Assembly (NCBI GenBank): GCA_016291475.1 | Contig: JAEEXJ010000115.1 | Location: forward strand, 1-8,758 | DNA: 8,758 bases | Source: Lachnospiraceae bacterium | GTDB lineage: Bacteria; Bacillota_A; Clostridia; Lachnospirales; Lachnospiraceae | Direction of reading: 5' to 3' | Shown: piece by piece, positions 6,181 to 8,758 of the stretch | How the letters are laid out: each line of letters opens with the position of its first letter | How positions within the stretch are numbered: position 1 is the stretch's first letter | Position numbers and translations under genes: made by a program | The notes under the pieces: generated by a model | What the model was told of the DNA's origin: nothing | Database searches by the model: none | The model's input: the letters and a program-made list of their open reading frames with translations, nothing else

Positions 6181-7209
6181 TCAGTTAAACTTAAAGATTT
6201 TTTGTGCGATCTTATAGCACTCTACAGAAACCTTTCGTCCTCCTCTTCCGGGAAGATTCATGGCATTTCCGGGAAGCCCGCCTCTGAGATAAGCCCACAG
6301 ATGCTTATCACGGCTCTTTATATAAGCCCACAGCTTCTGCTTCTCCTGAAGACTGTCTTCGGTATTTTTTTTGATAAGCAGTATGGAAGAGATTGTAGTG
6401 ATGATCTCGAGATAATTTCTCATATACTTATATCTCTTCTTGTCCTTAAGAGCCTGAACTTTATTATCAACCAGATAATCAATCATCAGGTAATTGACCC
6501 TGAGCTGCTGATCGATCCTGGAGATCATGATCTCCTCGTTTACAGACTGATCCTCACGTCCGATGTAATATCTGTAGAAATTTACATCCAGATAATACAT
6601 CTTCTCAACATGAAGAAGAGGCTCATAAACATAGAGATTATCCACATAGAAAGTGTGCTCGGGAAGGACCATTCCGGAATCTCTGAGAATCTGTGTTCTG
6701 TAGATTGCGGAATGCATCAGGATATAATGTCCCTTTGAAAAATGGTGACAATCACTCCAGGTAAAGATCTGGTCCTGAGGGAACATCCTGTGGAAATGAA
6801 TTACTTTCTTTCTCTTCTCTCCGTCTTTTTCGTAGACATAGTTGCTGATGAGAAGATCCAGTTTTTCGCCGCACATAACCAGCTCTTTGAGTTTTCCGAG
6901 GATTTTTGCATATGCGGACTTCTTAACCCAGTCGTCAGAATCAACGACCTTAAAAAAGAGTCCGGTCGCATTCTGGATGCCTGTATTTACCGCACCGCCG
7001 TGTCCCTTGTTGGGCTGGTCTATTGCACGGACTATTCCGGGATACTTCGCCTCATATTCTTTGGCAATCTCTAGCGTGTTGTCCTTGGTAGAACCGTCAT
7101 TTACTACCAGGATCTCGACATCATCCCCGCCGGGCAGAAGCGACTCAATCGCTTTTCTCATATACGCCGCGGAATTATAACAGGGAATGGTTATCGTCAA
7201 AAGCTTCAT
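6181..7209 (-). CDS. Family 2 glycosyltransferase (GT-A fold)
   Basis: This 342-residue enzyme is a typical GT2 protein that transfers a sugar from a nucleotide-sugar donor, probably at the inner membrane face during cell-wall or surface polysaccharide synthesis. Seen: first strand LLTITIPCYNSAAYM (3-17); VEILVVNDGS (31-40), the nucleotide-binding Asp region; KGHGGAVNTG (68-77); the metal-binding DxD as DSDDW (90-94); and GREDQSVN (217-224), a conserved acceptor-side segment in related proteins. There is no membrane helix; the C-terminal 80 residues are basic and aromatic and could bind the membrane surface. The start matches the family N-terminus, but no good Shine-Dalgarno lies close to it: AAGGAG is 28 nt upstream, with a small hairpin between. 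It follows the 5'-nucleotidase gene by 102 nt and may be transcribed with it. Donor and acceptor sugars are unknown. Confidence 0.92.
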   Translation of the reverse strand: MKLLTITIPCYNSAAYMRKAIESLLPGGDDVEILVVNDGSTKDNTLEIAKEYEAKYPGIVRAIDQPNKGHGGAVNTGIQNATGLFFKVVDSDDWVKKSAYAKILGKLKELVMCGEKLDLLISNYVYEKDGEKRKKVIHFHRMFPQDQIFTWSDCHHFSKGHYILMHSAIYRTQILRDSGMVLPEHTFYVDNLYVYEPLLHVEKMYYLDVNFYRYYIGREDQSVNEEIMISRIDQQLRVNYLMIDYLVDNKVQALKDKKRYKYMRNYLEIITTISSILLIKKNTEDSLQEKQKLWAYIKSRDKHLWAYLRGGLPGNAMNLPGRGGRKVSVECYKIAQKIFKFN

Positions 7210-7222
7210 AACGTAAATCTTG

Positions 7223-7243
7223 GCCCCGAAGGGGCGTCTCCTT
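7223..7243 (-). promoter_or_regulatory. Distant Shine-Dalgarno followed by a GC hairpin before the GT2 start
   Basis: On the minus strand AAGGAG (7243-7238) is followed two bases later by GCCCCTTCGGGGC (7235-7223), which can fold with five G-C pairs around UUC. The ATG at 7209 comes 13 nt after the hairpin. Folding would shorten the distance from ribosome site to start from 28 to about 15 nt. Confidence 0.45.
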
Positions 7244-7311
7244 ATAATAATTGTGCGAAATCAATTCTAAATCTTTATCCGTAAAAAGTACAGCAAAACA
7301 CTTCAGAAGCG

Positions 7312-8223
7312 CTAACCGTCAGCTCCAATTTTACCGCCTTTATATGGAACTCTGGCGGAAGGCACCTCCTCCGATGCGGGATCGGTATGAACGGAATGAT
7401 CGTCAAAAAAGATCTGGGCCCCGAATGCCTTAAGTATCTCTTTCTTCTCAACACCGCCAAGGAAAAATGCCTCGTCAAGTCTGACATTCCAGCTTCTGAG
7501 TGTCTTAATGACTCTTTCATGAGCAGGTGCACTTCTTGCGGTAACAAGAGCGGTGCGGATGGGACATTCTTCCCCGTATTTGCTCCTGATCTGAGTCAGT
7601 TTCTTCAGGAAACTTGCAAAAGGTCCTTCCGCAAGTGGATTATCAGCATTGATTTCTTCGTTTTCTTCGAATGCTTTAAGTCCCTTCTCTTTATAGATAA
7701 CCTCAGATGCATCATCAAATAAAACCGCATCTCCGTCGAATGCTATCCTGATGGATCCGTCGGTCGCACCTGGATATGTATGATCCGTGATGATCATGCC
7801 GGCCGCGATACCACTGTTTATGGCGTTCTGGACATCATCTTCATATGCCGAGAGAAACAGATCCGTTTTAAATGCTTTCAGGTAAGGAGAAAGTGAAGAT
7901 CCGCTGGCAAGAACGGCCCTGGTTATCTTAAGTCCGTAATGCTTGATGGAGTTAAAAACCCTGAGGGAGGTATTCGTGGAATTTCTCGACATTATGATAA
8001 CCTCTACAAGGGGGTTATCGGGATCTTTATCATTCAGCGAAAGAAGGCTCTTGATAAGCGAAAAACCCGGACCCGGTTCAAGAATATCTTTCTCATGCTC
8101 GAACTGATAGGACTGGTATGCATCCAGGCCTTCTTTTTCGAATATTTCGTTTTCTCTGGTAAGATCAAAAAGAGCTCTGGACGAAACTCCTATGACCATT
8201 TTATCTTCAAGTGCGTATGCCAT
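7312..8223 (-). CDS. 5'-nucleotidase, cytosolic type I (NT5C1) family
   Basis: This 303-residue enzyme belongs to the 5'-nucleotidase family best known from vertebrate cN-I; it would remove phosphate from nucleoside monophosphates in the cytoplasm. Seen: the N-terminal substrate region EVIIMSRNSTNTSLRVF (74-90) with NSIKHYGL; the nucleophile motif AFDGDAVLFDDASEV (161-175) with D163 and D165 as the HAD-type DxD pair; ALVTARSAPAHERVIKTLRSW (225-245); and FLGGVEKKEIL with IFFDDHSVH (271-279), the late acidic motif. The start is set at ATG 8223, which has AAGGAGGG just upstream and matches the family N-terminus; longer starts would run into the preceding gene. It follows the DUF1653 gene by 28 nt and is probably in the same operon. 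Substrate preference (AMP, IMP or deoxynucleotides) cannot be read. Confidence 0.92.
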   Translation of the reverse strand: MAYALEDKMVIGVSSRALFDLTRENEIFEKEGLDAYQSYQFEHEKDILEPGPGFSLIKSLLSLNDKDPDNPLVEVIIMSRNSTNTSLRVFNSIKHYGLKITRAVLASGSSLSPYLKAFKTDLFLSAYEDDVQNAINSGIAAGMIITDHTYPGATDGSIRIAFDGDAVLFDDASEVIYKEKGLKAFEENEEINADNPLAEGPFASFLKKLTQIRSKYGEECPIRTALVTARSAPAHERVIKTLRSWNVRLDEAFFLGGVEKKEILKAFGAQIFFDDHSVHTDPASEEVPSARVPYKGGKIGADG

Positions 8224-8226
8224 AAG

Positions 8227-8234
8227 CCCTCCTT
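8227..8234 (-). promoter_or_regulatory. Shine-Dalgarno fixing the 5'-nucleotidase start
   Basis: AAGGAGGG on the minus strand ends three bases before ATG 8223. This decides against the upstream in-frame ATG at 8355, which would overlap the DUF1653 gene by about 100 bases. Confidence 0.85.
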
Positions 8235-8251
8235 GGGGCCGTACAGTGTCG

Positions 8252-8758
8252 TCACTTTCTGAGTCTTTCTCCTTCATACTTGCCCAGTATAAGAAGTGAT
8301 TCGCGAAGAGACAGATACTTGGTACGTACATCTCCTTCGGGAAGTTCCACATCACAGGCTGTAGCCATTGTGATCAGCATCTCATCCGTAAGTCTGTGAT
8401 TAAGGGATGCAAGAATATGCAGTCTGTCTGCAGAACTCTTCGCATCGAGGAAATCCTCAACCTCGGGATCAAGTCCCTCCGTTCCGGATTCTTCAGCCTT
8501 CTGAGTAGATGCGGGCTGAACCGGAGCATGTGAAGCTACTTGCCTTCCCTGCCCGGACTCTACCTTTTCGAATCTCATATCCTGAGTCGCATCGGGATAT
8601 TTAACCTTATCCACGGGCGAGAGGAAATTGACCACCGGTCTGGCCCATACCTTGGACGGATCCTCTTCGGATCTGTAGATCACAAGTCCCTCTGAAGTCT
8701 CGGTATGCTGTGCTATGGTGACGATCCTGTACAAACCGCCTTTAAAATGTCTGTAAAG
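8252..8758 (-). CDS. DUF1653 domain protein with helical C-terminal region (5' end outside window)
   Basis: The frame is open from the right edge to TGA at 8252, giving 168 residues; the true start lies outside. The first visible residues, RHFKGGLYRIVTIAQHTETSEG followed by LVIYRS and VWARPVVNFLSPV, are a DUF1653 domain (about 60 residues, function unknown, often a small stand-alone protein). The TTG at 8734 is inside the domain and is not the start. A low-complexity linker rich in Gln, Ser and Glu follows. It leads to a helical tail, FLDAKSSADRLHILASLNHRLTDEMLITMA, ending in LSLRESLLILGKYEGERLRK; similar tails accompany DUF1653 in Lachnospiraceae proteins, as I recall. It sits 28 nt before the 5'-nucleotidase gene. 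No catalytic residues can be assigned. Confidence 0.85.
   Translation of the reverse strand, partial: LYRHFKGGLYRIVTIAQHTETSEGLVIYRSEEDPSKVWARPVVNFLSPVDKVKYPDATQDMRFEKVESGQGRQVASHAPVQPASTQKAEESGTEGLDPEVEDFLDAKSSADRLHILASLNHRLTDEMLITMATACDVELPEGDVRTKYLSLRESLLILGKYEGERLRK

Noticed and set aside
6202..6738. 178-residue plus-strand open frame opposite the glycosyltransferase gene
   Set aside because: It lies wholly antisense to a gene with clear GT2 motifs, has no ribosome site I can see, and resembles no family.
7223..7235. Intrinsic terminator between the 5'-nucleotidase and glycosyltransferase genes
   Set aside because: The hairpin is only about five pairs long and is not followed by a U run, so it is more likely a leader structure.
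7275..7547. 90-residue minus-strand frame inside the 5'-nucleotidase gene
   Set aside because: It is out of frame with a gene whose motifs extend through this region (DEAFFLGG, IFFDDH).
8224..8355. N-terminal extension of the 5'-nucleotidase from ATG 8355
   Set aside because: It would overlap the DUF1653 coding region by over 100 bases; AAGGAGGG before ATG 8223 marks the start.

Overview
The window looks like a piece of a Firmicutes chromosome, most likely a Lachnospiraceae relative (Butyrivibrio-like; this is inference). The reasons are strong AGGAGG-type ribosome binding sites, moderate GC with AT-rich intergenic gaps, and protein families typical of that group: a DUF1653 protein, a cytosolic-type 5'-nucleotidase, a zinc-ribbon protein next to a vWA protein, and tandem flavodoxin-like reductases. 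Every gene I can support is on the minus strand, so transcription runs from high to low coordinates. I see no rRNA, tRNA, CRISPR array or insertion sequence, and no gene-free stretch longer than about 190 bases.

Right part (8758 to 6060): a DUF1653 protein cut by the window edge is followed after 28 nt by a 5'-nucleotidase of the NT5C1 type. A family 2 glycosyltransferase comes next and ends at a strong intrinsic terminator. A small predicted lipoprotein then stands alone (5990 to 5487).

Middle (5462 to 1752): a near-consensus promoter (TTGGCA, 17 nt, TATAAT) drives a compact four-gene operon closed by a strong terminator. In order the genes encode a zinc-ribbon protein with a degenerate protein-kinase-like domain, a vWA protein with a metal site, a divergent PurA (adenylosuccinate synthetase) homologue, and a GNAT acetyltransferase. 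Gaps are 19, 2 and 1 nt. The PurA-like protein keeps the phosphate-binding loop and the catalytic Asp and His. Its aspartate loop and GTP-base motif are changed, so it may join different substrates. This operon is the best candidate for an undescribed system: a nucleotide-ligase-like enzyme and an acetyltransferase coupled to a vWA and pseudokinase pair.

Left part (1747 to 1): a consensus TTGACA promoter overlaps a 38-bp near-perfect palindrome and drives two overlapping flavodoxin-fold oxidoreductase genes and a TetR/AcrR regulator whose 3' end lies beyond the window. The layout suggests an autoregulated redox or xenobiotic-response operon in which TetR binds the palindrome over the -10 region.
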